Source of the DNA: Arthrobacter sp. AFG20
GTDB lineage: Bacteria; Actinomycetota; Actinomycetes; Actinomycetales; Micrococcaceae
Direction of reading: 5' to 3'
Assembly (NCBI RefSeq): GCF_002892795.1
Contig: NZ_PJMC01000004.1
Coordinates: 124,001-188,000, forward strand
Length of the DNA: 64,000 nt
Positions 15,646 through 24,030 of the stretch are shown here, piece by piece. The translations under genes were made by a program, and so were the position numbers. The number at the start of each line of letters is the position of its first letter. Within the stretch, counting starts at the first letter, position 1. The notes beneath the pieces were generated by a model, which was not told the origin of the DNA, searched no databases, and saw only the letters and a program-made list of their open reading frames with translations.

Positions 15646-17861
15646 CTTCTTCCACATGCGCCCCTTTGCTCCGGCGTGCACTCGCCCTTGCGGCGGCGGC
15701 TGCGGTGGCGCTCGGTGCCCCGCTCGCGTCCGTGCCGGCTTACGCTGCCCCGGAAACCACGACGGCGGAAACCACGACGGCGGAAACCACGACGGCGGGG
15801 GGCGGCTCCGCTGCCCCGGCGGCCGTGCCGTCCCCGGCCGTCCCGGCGGCGGGCGGCCGGGATGCCCCGGGAGCCTTGCCGTCCCCGGCCGTCCCGGCGG
15901 CCGGCACCGCAACAGCCGAACTGTCCGGAGAAGGCCTTGCCGACGCCGTTCTGCAGGACCTCGGCATGACCGTGGCGGAATTCAATGCCGCAGGAGAGCA
16001 AGGCAAGCGCGCGGCCGCCGCCCTGCCCAGGCTCCGGAAGGCCGCAGGATTCGAGTCGATCAGGCTGGGCGGGGGCAGAATCGTGGTCGAAGGTACGGGC
16101 GCGGACCTCGCCAACGCCGTGCGCGCACTCAACGAGGCCGATGCCGAGTCCCGGCAGGAGTTCGTGCTGGCGCCCTCCGAAGCGCCCGCCGCGGCGGCCC
16201 CTTCCTCGCAATCGTCGCCGCTCCCGGCGTCCGCCGATTCTTCGCCCACGCAGCCTGCCGCCGAGCCGGACCCAGCGGCCCCGGATCTCCGTGCTACGAG
16301 CATTGACCAGCTTTACCGGGCCTACCTCCGGGAAGTGGGACCGGCCGGGCTCCAGGCCGTGGCCGAGGCGGACGGCAAGTTCGTTATCCGGACGGGCGGT
16401 GTGAACCAGCCCGAGTCGGAGCCGCAGGCCGGGCGTGTTGCTGACACCGACGGTCCGGCTGCCCCGTCTGCCGGTTCGCCCGGCGGGTCGCTCCTGTCAC
16501 CGTCGGAATTCGTGGAGCAGTACGCCAACGTGGTCCTGGAGAGCGGGGAGCCTCTGGTCAGGGAGGAGGACTTCTTCGGCGGGCAGGGGTACAGGATCGA
16601 CGGCTGGGTGGCCTGTTCCGCCGGGTTCAGCGCCTTCGATGCCGAGGGCCGGCCCCTGGTCCTCACAGCCGGCCACTGCGCTGACGACGGCGCCGCGCGG
16701 CTCGCCGAGGTGACCCTGCCCGCCGGGGATCCCGCGGGCGGATCCGTGGCCGAAAGCGCGGTTACCGGAAAACTCGGAACGTTCGGGTTCAGCCAGTTTG
16801 GCGGCCCCGGGAACTCGCGGGTCACCGATCCGAAGAATCCCGGCACCCCCGGAAACGACATCGCCGTCCTGGAATCCATCCGCCCCGGCCTGGATGCGCG
16901 CCCGGCTGCCGCCACCTGGGCGGATGCCACCAATCTTGCAACCGGCTCAGTACCAATTGTGGGCACGGCGTCGCCGTTCCAGGGGCAGCCCGTCTGCCGT
17001 TCGGGGCGAACCGTTGGGTGGTCGTGCGGAACTGTCGACGAGGTGGGGATCTACATAGTGGGCGGGGGCTCGGGGGACCCTGCAGACCTGCGTTCCTTCC
17101 GCGGATTGTTGTCCAGGTCGGTGGAATCCAGCGGCGGCGATTCCGGCGGTCCCTGGATCAGCGGAAACTACGCCGTGGGCACACACTCCGCGGGCAACAG
17201 CCGCTTCTCCACCGAGAACTTCGCCGTGGCGGCAACGCTCGAGGAATCCATGGCGGTCCTTCCGGGCGTGCAGCTGAGGCTGTTTCTGAACAGGCCAGTC
17301 CTTGCCGGCGTCCTGCCTCCGGGGCCCATCAAAACCGGCCAGCGGGTCGCCGGCCGGCTCGCCTCGGCGCCGGCCACAGACGTTCCGGCGGGAACGCAGG
17401 TCCGGATCACCTTGCCCGGCAGCGATCCCTTCGACGTGGACGTGGACGCCCAGGGAAAATGGGCCTTCAGCGCGCCCGCTCCAGCCGGGGAGTTCACCGC
17501 CCAGACGATAAACGGCTTCAGCCGCTCCGGGCTGAGCACCTTCCGCGCTGCGGCCGAACCGGCGGCACCTGAACTGCCAGCACCGGGCGGTGCCGGTGCC
17601 GGTGCGCCCAGCCCCGGCGGGTCACCGTCAGCGCCCCCGCCGGCGGCCGCTCAGGGTGGCGAGCCTGCGGTGCTCGCGCCCGCGCCGCAGCCTACAGTGG
17701 TGGCCGTGCTTCCGGCTGCAGTTCCGGACCCGGATTCACGGCCGATGATGCTCGCCGACACGGGGGTATCCGGTCTGACGCTCGCCGCTGCTGTAGCGGG
17801 CGCGGTTCTGCTGCTCGGCGGCCTGGTGCTGGTAGCCGTGCGGCGCGGCGGCAGGCGCTAG
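15642..17861 (+). CDS. surface-anchored trypsin-like (S1) serine protease
   Basis: 739 aa. Sec signal (cleaved near AYAAPE, about residue 36), then Ala/Pro-rich linkers with in-frame repeats (ETTTA three times). A pro-region (about 95-260) is followed by an S1 domain (about 310-560) with TAGHCADD (His), PGNDIAVLE (Asp) and SGGDSGGPW (Ser). A small beta-domain and a Pro-rich stalk come next, then LADTG, a membrane helix and RRGGRR, a variant sortase sorting signal. It is probably exported and held at the wall. The GTG start overlaps the phosphatase stop. Confidence 0.87.
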   Translation: MTSSTCAPLLRRALALAAAAAVALGAPLASVPAYAAPETTTAETTTAETTTAGGGSAAPAAVPSPAVPAAGGRDAPGALPSPAVPAAGTATAELSGEGLADAVLQDLGMTVAEFNAAGEQGKRAAAALPRLRKAAGFESIRLGGGRIVVEGTGADLANAVRALNEADAESRQEFVLAPSEAPAAAAPSSQSSPLPASADSSPTQPAAEPDPAAPDLRATSIDQLYRAYLREVGPAGLQAVAEADGKFVIRTGGVNQPESEPQAGRVADTDGPAAPSAGSPGGSLLSPSEFVEQYANVVLESGEPLVREEDFFGGQGYRIDGWVACSAGFSAFDAEGRPLVLTAGHCADDGAARLAEVTLPAGDPAGGSVAESAVTGKLGTFGFSQFGGPGNSRVTDPKNPGTPGNDIAVLESIRPGLDARPAAATWADATNLATGSVPIVGTASPFQGQPVCRSGRTVGWSCGTVDEVGIYIVGGGSGDPADLRSFRGLLSRSVESSGGDSGGPWISGNYAVGTHSAGNSRFSTENFAVAATLEESMAVLPGVQLRLFLNRPVLAGVLPPGPIKTGQRVAGRLASAPATDVPAGTQVRITLPGSDPFDVDVDAQGKWAFSAPAPAGEFTAQTINGFSRSGLSTFRAAAEPAAPELPAPGGAGAGAPSPGGSPSAPPPAAAQGGEPAVLAPAPQPTVVAVLPAAVPDPDSRPMMLADTGVSGLTLAAAVAGAVLLLGGLVLVAVRRGGRR
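15752..15796 (+). repeat. 15-bp tandem repeat, three copies, in frame
   Basis: GGAAACCACGACGGC at 15752, 15767 and 15782, coding ETTTA units in the linker of the S1 protease. Copies are identical, so the number may vary between strains. Confidence 0.85.
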
Positions 17862-17959
17862 CCGCACAGCGACAGATGGCGCCTGCGCCATACGGTGCGC
17901 TGGTGCAATGTGGGACGCGGTCGGATTGGACAGAGCTGGGCAGATGGAGCCGTGCCGGC

Positions 17960-18256
17960 TCAGCCGATTGTGGCGGCTTCGTCCAGCGTGTGCGGCTCGA
18001 AGTGCTCAATGATGTCGCGGATCGACGCCAGACCCTCGGTGAACGTCGCCGACGCCCGCCACTGTTCGACCTGCTCGAGTGAGGCCCACGGCCCGGTGCT
18101 AATGAAGCGGTTGGGCACATCACGGTCACGCTTCAGCAGGCCCCGGCCACCCGGATAATCCTTGTGGGTCCGGTCGGCCATGTCCTTCCAGGCCTTCACG
18201 AAGTCGTCCTCGTGGCCCGGCTTCACAAGCCAGATACCCAACGTGTATACAGACAC
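17960..18256 (-). CDS. antibiotic biosynthesis monooxygenase-like (ABM/dimeric alpha-beta barrel) protein
   Basis: 98 aa. VSVYTLGIWLVKPGHEDDF followed by KDMADRT and WRASATFTEGLASIRDIIEHF is typical of small ferredoxin-like dimeric alpha/beta-barrel proteins (ABM or Dabb type). Some are monooxygenases or haem-degrading enzymes, but no cofactor site is evident. The GTG at 18256 is preferred because GGAGGTG lies 7 nt upstream; an ATG at 18271 overlaps that ribosome site. Confidence 0.7.
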   Translation of the reverse strand: MSVYTLGIWLVKPGHEDDFVKAWKDMADRTHKDYPGGRGLLKRDRDVPNRFISTGPWASLEQVEQWRASATFTEGLASIRDIIEHFEPHTLDEAATIG

Positions 18257-18345
18257 ATCCAACACCTCCATTGGTGTGCAGAGCGGATATCTGATTATCG
18301 TCCCGCACCGCAGCACGCGGAAGACGCTGCTGGCTTACGCCACAG

Positions 18346-19674
18346 CTAGCAGTTGGCCGGGCTGTATTCGTAAGCGCCGGCGTCGGCCAGTCCGGCTCCG
18401 GAACAGTGCCCTTTTTGCGGAACGGGCTTCAGGTCCAGGTCCACCCCGGAATGGCTGCTCTCCGCGCGGTCTATTGCCGGGCTGCCGCTGGTGAGGTGGA
18501 GATCCTTGCGGGGATCGGCGAATTTTGCGGGAGCCGTCGTAGAACTGTTGTCGAGCGGGACATTGCTGGGGCCGTTGACGACGTTAGACTGCTCCGTCCA
18601 GCCGGACCCGTCCATCCACAGGGCGTCACGCACGGCCACGAGGATGTTGGCGCGGACGACGGTCGACGAGGGGCAGCGAGCGTGGCAGACCACGCCGCGC
18701 GAACGGCTGCCGTTAAGCCATACCGTGTTGAACTCGAAGGTGGTGCTGTTGGTGGGGCCGTAGCGTGTGTCCGGGCCGCGGATGATCAGGCCTGCGGCGT
18801 CGGCGCACTTCTTGCCGCACGAGGAGCGGATCAGGTTGTAGCGGAAAGTGTTGCCGTCTGCCTTCCCGTCGGAGCGCCCGACTTCGGAGAACATGTTGTT
18901 GTCTATGGCCTTGTTGTGATGGATGTTGTTGCGGCTGCCGTCGTAGATCTCGAAGGCGCTTCCGTCCCGGCGGAAGTCGTAGGAGTATGCCGTGGAACCG
19001 GTGACGGTATTGCCCGAGAACTCGTTGTCGTTGCCGTTGATCAGCACGCCGAACGCACCCGAGTCGTCGCTGCAGTTTGCTTCATCCGCGGTGCCGCACC
19101 GCCTTCCCGGGCTGTTGACGTTCATGATGTTGTTGTCCGTCAGGACGTTGTTGGAGTAGTTTCCGAAGTCCGAACCCGTGCCCACCCTAATTCCGGCGCT
19201 GTTCTTGGAAGCCTCGGAATTCTTCACCACCACGTGGTCGCCGTACACGTTGAAGCCCGCGTACCCGCAACCGGTGGCGCGCAGCCCGTCAACCTCGATG
19301 TAGCTGCCGTCCAGCCGGAAGCAGTCTCCGCCCTCCCCGCTGGTAATTGTCGGCAGGTCCCCGTTCCCGTAGCTGTTCAGTCTGATGGCCGACGACGGCG
19401 TTCCGCTTTCGTCGAGCACGACCTTGCCGATCCACTCGTCACCCCTGCGGAAACTGAGGGAGTCTCCGGGGTTGAATGCCGTCTCGTTGACTTTCATCAG
19501 CGACTGCCAGGGCGAATCCGGGGACGTCCCGGAGTTGGTGTCGCTTCCCACAGCACTCACGTAAAAGTGGGTGGGCGACGTCGAAGGGGCAGGCTTCGCT
19601 ACGCAGCCCATCAGTAGGACTACCAAGAGGACGGCCGCCAGCGCCGCGGCGGCCCGTGTGGATCGTGTGCTCAT
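18346..19674 (-). CDS. right-handed parallel beta-helix lipoprotein
   Basis: 442 aa. A basic n-region and hydrophobic stretch end in lipobox VLLMGC (Cys about 25). The mature part begins THFYVSAVGSDTNSGTSPDSPW, the usual opening of pectate-lyase-like beta-helix proteins with a DUF1565-type segment. Asn/Asp-rich coils follow (NVYGDHVVVKNSEASKNSAGI; NNIHHNKAIDNN). Similar proteins bind or cleave polysaccharides; no catalytic residues can be assigned. Many Cys in later coils suggest disulfides. The start is the ATG at 19674, directly before the signal. Confidence 0.82.
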   Translation of the reverse strand: MSTRSTRAAAALAAVLLVVLLMGCVAKPAPSTSPTHFYVSAVGSDTNSGTSPDSPWQSLMKVNETAFNPGDSLSFRRGDEWIGKVVLDESGTPSSAIRLNSYGNGDLPTITSGEGGDCFRLDGSYIEVDGLRATGCGYAGFNVYGDHVVVKNSEASKNSAGIRVGTGSDFGNYSNNVLTDNNIMNVNSPGRRCGTADEANCSDDSGAFGVLINGNDNEFSGNTVTGSTAYSYDFRRDGSAFEIYDGSRNNIHHNKAIDNNMFSEVGRSDGKADGNTFRYNLIRSSCGKKCADAAGLIIRGPDTRYGPTNSTTFEFNTVWLNGSRSRGVVCHARCPSSTVVRANILVAVRDALWMDGSGWTEQSNVVNGPSNVPLDNSSTTAPAKFADPRKDLHLTSGSPAIDRAESSHSGVDLDLKPVPQKGHCSGAGLADAGAYEYSPANC

Positions 19675-19789
19675 GATTGCACCTGCTGGGCAGACAATGA
19701 GGGCCCGGCCCAGCAGTGCCGCCGCCTCTGGTCCGGAGCGGCCAGAGTACAAAGCGCCCGGCGCAATGTCAACGGCACGTGCCGGGTTC

Positions 19790-20539
19790 CTACCTGAGAG
19801 GTGCGGGCCGTACCCGGACCGGTGCCAGCATGCCGATGAGCAGGACGGCGGTGACCGACCCGGCAGCCATGATCGAGGCCAGCACCACAATCTGGAACCG
19901 GCCCGCCTCCAGCGGCGAAAGCCCGCCGAAGATCGCGCCGACGAAGGCCCCCGGCAGCGTGACCAGGCCCGTCGTCTTGGTCTGGTCCACCGACGGAATG
20001 AGGGCGGAATATACGGCGCTGCGTGCCATCTCGCGGGTCGCCTGCCGGGGAGAGGCGCCCAGGGCGAGCCAGCCCTCCACCTGGTCCCAGCGGTCGATCA
20101 CGGCCTCGTTGAACCTGCGGCCCGCGAGCGCCGCAATCGCCATGGAATTGCCCACCACGATCCCGCCGATCGCCAGCGCGTAGCGGGAGGTGAACTCGAT
20201 GGCGCCGGTACCGAACACGATGACCAGGGCTGCGAGGATGCCGACTGCCATCGAACCGGCCACGACGCCAAGGTGGCGCCAGGACCAGACGAGGCGGCGT
20301 GCGGCGGTAAGGGCAGCGACGGTGAACATGACGGCCAGCGCCACGGCCACCCATTCGGCGCTGGCGATCACGGCGCCGAGGATCAGGCTGACGGCTGCGA
20401 GTTGCGCCGCGCCGCGGAGGATGGCCAGGGCCGGCGCAAAGGCGTGCGGAACCCGGAAACCTTTGAGGACGGCAGCGGCCAGCGCCATCAGGAGGCCCAC
20501 CGCGATCAGGGTGGGGGGCAGGCTGCCAAGCTCGGTCAC
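19790..20539 (-). CDS. UPF0014/FetB-type ABC transporter permease
   Basis: 249 aa with about seven membrane helices. ALAIGGIVVGNSMAIAAL and EGWLALGASPRQATREMARSAVYSALIPSVDQTKTTGLVTLPGAFVG are characteristic of the YbbM/FetB family (iron-efflux or metal-resistance ABC permeases). The FetA-type ATPase partner is not adjacent. The start is GTG, 6 nt downstream of TAGGCT (20546-20551, minus strand), a leaderless arrangement. Confidence 0.83.
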   Translation of the reverse strand: MTELGSLPPTLIAVGLLMALAAAVLKGFRVPHAFAPALAILRGAAQLAAVSLILGAVIASAEWVAVALAVMFTVAALTAARRLVWSWRHLGVVAGSMAVGILAALVIVFGTGAIEFTSRYALAIGGIVVGNSMAIAALAGRRFNEAVIDRWDQVEGWLALGASPRQATREMARSAVYSALIPSVDQTKTTGLVTLPGAFVGAIFGGLSPLEAGRFQIVVLASIMAAGSVTAVLLIGMLAPVRVRPAPLR

Positions 20540-20545
20540 CAGATC

Positions 20546-20551
20546 AGCCTA
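20546..20551 (-). promoter_or_regulatory. TAGGCT -10 box, leaderless-type
   Basis: TAGGCT on the minus strand, 6 nt before the GTG at 20539 of the UPF0014 permease gene. Confidence 0.45.
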
Positions 20552-20601
20552 GCCGGGGGGGGCGGTGCTGCGGAGGGCTTCAGACGGCGTCAGGGAAGAC
20601 G

Positions 20602-21060
20602 TCAGGCCCTCGGGGCAAGCAGCAGGTTGGTGATCCGCATGCTGCAAAGCCGCTGCCCGGCGTCGTTGGTGATCAGCACTTCGTGCGTGGTGAGGGTGCC
20701 GCCGAGGTGGATGGGGGTGGCCGTGATGGTGATGACGCCGGTCCGGGCCGAGCGGTGGTGCGTGGCGGAGACGTCCACGCCCACCGCGGTCTTGCCCAGC
20801 GTGCTGGCGTGGATCACCGCCGCCCACGATCCCACGGCCTCGCCCACGGCCAGCGAGGCGCCGCCGTGCAGAAGGCCGAACGACTGCCGGTTACCCTCCA
20901 CCGGCATCGTCGCCACGACGCGCTCGACGGACTCCTCCACGATTTTCACTCCCATCTTCTCGTCCAGCTCGCCGAGGGTGATCTTCCACAGCTCTCCGGG
21001 CGTTGGGCCTTGGGGTGCTTGGGTAGCCGTCAGTTCTGCGTCGCGGGCTTCCGGCGTCAT
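20602..21060 (-). CDS. hotdog-fold acyl-CoA thioesterase (PaaI/MenI-like)
   Basis: 152 aa. FGLLHGGASLAVGEAVGSWAA is the central helix of hotdog thioesterases of the PaaI/YbdB class, with Glu in the catalytic place (GEAVGS). VDVSATHHRSARTG marks the dimer strand. Probably releases CoA from a dead-end aryl- or acyl-CoA. AAGGAG precedes the ATG at 21060. It is divergent from paaZ with a shared PaaR-like operator between them, so it likely belongs to the phenylacetate regulon and is a second thioesterase besides paaI. Confidence 0.82.
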   Translation of the reverse strand: MTPEARDAELTATQAPQGPTPGELWKITLGELDEKMGVKIVEESVERVVATMPVEGNRQSFGLLHGGASLAVGEAVGSWAAVIHASTLGKTAVGVDVSATHHRSARTGVITITATPIHLGGTLTTHEVLITNDAGQRLCSMRITNLLLAPRA

Positions 21061-21128
21061 GTGCTCTCCTTGGGTCGTGTGCGGTGCCACTAGTGTGCAG
21101 CGGGGCACATTCATGTACTGTAGACATA

Positions 21129-21150
21129 TTACCGAACGGACGGTCAGTAA
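21129..21150. promoter_or_regulatory. PaaR-like operator, site 2
   Basis: TTACCGAACG, GA, CGGTCAGTAA: a 22-bp dyad between the divergent thioesterase and paaZ genes. It could control both. Confidence 0.72.
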
Positions 21151-21197
21151 TGTTCTGGCCGGATCAGATTTGTCCCCGTTGGAAGGACCCGTCAACG

Positions 21198-23309
21198 ATG
21201 ACCACCACCGCCACTGCCCCCGAGGCCACCCTGGACACCGTGCAAACCGTCCCCAGTTTCGTGCAGGATTCCTGGTGGACTCCCGACGCCGGCTCGGCAG
21301 CTTCCGCTGTCCCCGTCCGGGACGCCAGCACGGGCGAGATCCTGGCCAAGGTGAGCACAGACGGACTGGACCTGGCCGCCGTCGTGGACTACGGCCGCAC
21401 CACCGGCCAAACGGAACTCGGCAAGCTGACCTTCCACCAGCGTGCCCTCAAGCTCAAGGAACTCGCGCAGTACCTGAACGCGCGGCGCGAGCACTTCTAT
21501 GCGTTCTCTGCCCAGACTGGCGCCACGAAGATTGACTCGATGATCGACATCGACGGCGGCATCGGCGTGCTCTTCACGTTCGGGTCCAAGGGCCGGCGTG
21601 AACTGCCCAACGCCCAGGTGGTGGTGGACGGGCCCATGGAGGTGCTGTCCAAGGACGGATCGTTCGCTGGCGAGCATATCTACACCCGCATACCCGGGGT
21701 CGCCGTGCAGATCAACGCCTTCAACTTCCCGGTCTGGGGCATGTTGGAGAAGCTCGCCCCCGCGTTCATCGCCGGCGTCCCCACCATCGTCAAGCCCGCC
21801 ACGCCCACCGGCTACGTCGCCGCGGCCGTGGTGAAGGCCATCATCGAATCCAACATCCTGCCCAAGGGATCGCTGCAGCTGATTTCCGGCTCGGTCCGCG
21901 GGCTGCTGGACGTGCTGGACTACCGCGACCTCGTGGCCTTCACCGGCTCGGCGTCCACCTCGCAGTCCCTCAGGTCTCACCCGAACGTGGTGCTGGGCGG
22001 CGTGCGGTTCACCTCCGAGACCGACTCCCTAAACGCCGCCATCCTCGGCCCGGACGCGGTGGAAGGCACCCCGGAATTCGACGCCTTCATCAAGTCCGTT
22101 GTGACCGAAATGACGGTCAAGGCCGGGCAGAAGTGCACCGCGATCCGCCGCGCGATCGTGCCGCAGGAGCTGGTGCCCGCCGTGGTTTCCGCCATCGGGG
22201 CCCGCGTGGAGCAGCGCGTGGTGCTCGGCGATCCGCGCGCCGAGGGAGTCACCATGGGCGCGCTCGCCTCCGTGGAGCAGCTCGCCGATGTTCGCGCCGC
22301 CGTGCAGTCCATGCTCGACGCCGGCGGTGAGCTGGCGTACGGAACCCTCGATTCGCCGTCGGTCACCAGCGCGGACGGAGCAACGGGCGTCGTCGAGGGT
22401 GGCGCCTTCATGTCTCCCGTGGTGCTCAGCTGGGCTGACGCCGAGGCCGAGCCGGTCCACTCGCTGGAGGCCTTCGGTCCGGTGTCGTCGGTGATCGGGT
22501 ACAAGGACATTCCCGACGCCGTCCGGCTCGCCGCCCGCGGCGGCGGTTCGCTGGTCGCCTCGGTCTGCACCAACGATCCGTCCGTGGCGCGGGAACTCGT
22601 CACGGGCATCGCAGCCCACCACGGCCGCGTGCTGATGCTGAACCGCGAGGACGCACGTTCGTCAACCGGCCACGGATCGCCCGTCCCGCACCTGGTCCAC
22701 GGCGGACCCGGACGCGCCGGCGGCGGCGAGGAACTGGGCGGCATCCGCTCCGTGATGCACCACATGCAGCGCACCGCCATCCAGGGCTCGCCCAACATGC
22801 TCACCGCCGTGACCGGGATCTGGCACACCGGCGCCGACCGCAACTTCACCATGGACACTGAGGGCACGCACCCGTTCCGCAAGTCCCTCGAGACCCTGCG
22901 CATCGGCGACGCTGTCCGTTCGGAGCTGCGCGAGGTCGCGCTTGAGGACATCTCGGCCTTCGCCAATTCGACCGGTGACACGTTCTACGCCCACACCAAC
23001 CAGGAGGCCGCGGAAGCCAACCCGTTCTTCCCGGGCATCGTGGCGCACGGCTACCTGCTGCTGGCCTGGGCTGCCGGGCTGTTCGTTGAGCCCGCCCCGG
23101 GTCCGGTCCTGGCCAACTACGGCCTGGAGAGCCTGCGCTTCATCACTCCTGTGGCTGCGGGGGACTCCATCCGGGTGACCCTTACCGCCAAGAAGATAAC
23201 CCCGCGCGAGACCGACGAGTACGGCGAGGTGGCCTGGGATGCCGTCCTCACCAACCAGAACGACGAAATCGTGGCCACCTACGACGTCCTCACCCTCGTG
23301 GAGAAGTAA
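21198..23309 (+). CDS. paaZ: bifunctional oxepin-CoA hydrolase / 3-oxo-5,6-dehydrosuberyl-CoA semialdehyde dehydrogenase
   Basis: 703 aa, close to E. coli PaaZ in length. Residues 20-540 form an aldehyde dehydrogenase with Glu 274 (FTSETDSLN) and nucleophile Cys 313 (KAGQKCTAIR). The C-terminal part (about 565-703) is a MaoC-type hydratase domain with FANSTGDTFYAH and NPFFPGIVAHGYLLLAW. The fused protein opens the oxepin ring and oxidises the resulting aldehyde in aerobic phenylacetate breakdown. The start at 21198 follows GGAAGGACCC. Regulated, by inference, through the operator at 21129. Confidence 0.93.
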   Translation: MTTTATAPEATLDTVQTVPSFVQDSWWTPDAGSAASAVPVRDASTGEILAKVSTDGLDLAAVVDYGRTTGQTELGKLTFHQRALKLKELAQYLNARREHFYAFSAQTGATKIDSMIDIDGGIGVLFTFGSKGRRELPNAQVVVDGPMEVLSKDGSFAGEHIYTRIPGVAVQINAFNFPVWGMLEKLAPAFIAGVPTIVKPATPTGYVAAAVVKAIIESNILPKGSLQLISGSVRGLLDVLDYRDLVAFTGSASTSQSLRSHPNVVLGGVRFTSETDSLNAAILGPDAVEGTPEFDAFIKSVVTEMTVKAGQKCTAIRRAIVPQELVPAVVSAIGARVEQRVVLGDPRAEGVTMGALASVEQLADVRAAVQSMLDAGGELAYGTLDSPSVTSADGATGVVEGGAFMSPVVLSWADAEAEPVHSLEAFGPVSSVIGYKDIPDAVRLAARGGGSLVASVCTNDPSVARELVTGIAAHHGRVLMLNREDARSSTGHGSPVPHLVHGGPGRAGGGEELGGIRSVMHHMQRTAIQGSPNMLTAVTGIWHTGADRNFTMDTEGTHPFRKSLETLRIGDAVRSELREVALEDISAFANSTGDTFYAHTNQEAAEANPFFPGIVAHGYLLLAWAAGLFVEPAPGPVLANYGLESLRFITPVAAGDSIRVTLTAKKITPRETDEYGEVAWDAVLTNQNDEIVATYDVLTLVEK

Positions 23310-23313
23310 CCCG

Positions 23314-23332
23314 CACGCTTCCTCAGGTCCTG
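23314..23332. repeat. ACGCTTCCTCAGGTC element after paaZ
   Basis: CACGCTTCCTCAGGTCCTG lies 4 nt after the paaZ stop. Its complement CAGGACCTGAGGAAGCGT is found exactly at 57409-57426. Confidence 0.75.
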
Positions 23333-23435
23333 TCGGGTTTCCTGGAACCCTTCCGCAATGGTGCCGGCAGTCAGGAATTTCCCCTGATCTTTCAGGGCTT
23401 CGGGGCGTAAAATGACCCGCGTAGGAGGTGGCGAA

Positions 23436-23843
23436 ATGACCCTAGCACTGAGAACAGCCACAACCATCCTGCCTGTCGATGATCCGGACCGCGCCCGCGG
23501 ATTTTACGCGGAAACGTTGGGCCTCCCACACCGTGGCAAGGCTGAAGATGGAAGCGATTTATTCGGCAACGCTGACGGCCCTATGCTGCAGCTGATGCCT
23601 GTAACTGACGGAAAGCACTCCGAGCACACCGCATTGAGTTTTGAGGTCACTGACATTGAACGGACCGTCCAGGACATGGAGTCCAAGGGCGTTCGGTTCC
23701 AGGACTATGACCTCCCCGATTTGAAGACCGATCACCACATCTGTGCAACCGACGCCGAGAAATGCGCCTGGTTCATGGACACCGAAAACAACATCCTCTG
23801 CGTCCACGAGAGGCTCGGAACACAGGCTGAATATCAGCTCTGA
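23436..23843 (+). CDS. VOC family protein (glyoxalase-like)
   Basis: 135 aa. MTLALRTATTILPVDDPDRARGFYAETLGL is a standard VOC beginning, and SFEVTDIERTVQDMESKGVRF together with ENNILCVHERLG gives the second beta-alpha-beta module. No specific enzyme is recognisable. The start at 23436 is set by GGAGGTGGCGAA just upstream. A strong terminator follows at 23865. Confidence 0.82.
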   Translation: MTLALRTATTILPVDDPDRARGFYAETLGLPHRGKAEDGSDLFGNADGPMLQLMPVTDGKHSEHTALSFEVTDIERTVQDMESKGVRFQDYDLPDLKTDHHICATDAEKCAWFMDTENNILCVHERLGTQAEYQL

Positions 23844-23864
23844 TCCGCCGCACTGTCGCAGACT

Positions 23865-23904
23865 CCAAACCCTTCCCCGCCTAGGTGAGGAAGGGTTTGG
23901 TTTT
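23865..23904 (+). terminator. rho-independent terminator of the VOC gene
   Basis: Perfect 12-bp stem CCAAACCCTTCC (23865-23876) / GGAAGGGTTTGG (23889-23900), then TTTT. Confidence 0.9.
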
Positions 23905-23909
23905 AAGGG

Positions 23910-24030
23910 GCGAAAGGTGAGGTAGGGCTGGCCAAAAAGCAGCGAAAGGTGAGGAAGGGTTGGCCAAAAAGCAGCGAAAGGTGAGGGAGGGGTGGGAAAG
24001 GCGCGGCAGGAGGTGAGGGAGCGTTCAGGA
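23910..24030. repeat. tandem 32-bp GGTGAGG repeats
   Basis: Units start GCGAAAGGTGAGG at 23910, 23942 and 23974; the first two are complete 32-mers that end CCAAAAAGCA. A diverged unit GGCAGGAGGTGAGGGAGCGT follows from about 24005 and runs into the stop codon of the DUF427 gene. The last unit resembles the 57300-57430 elements. Confidence 0.85.

Noticed and set aside
19571..21535. 654-codon plus-strand frame across the permease and thioesterase genes
   Set aside because: Crosses three real genes on both strands and has shadow-type composition.
23910..24030. Possible CRISPR array
   Set aside because: The 32-bp units are directly adjacent with no unique spacers and there are no cas genes.
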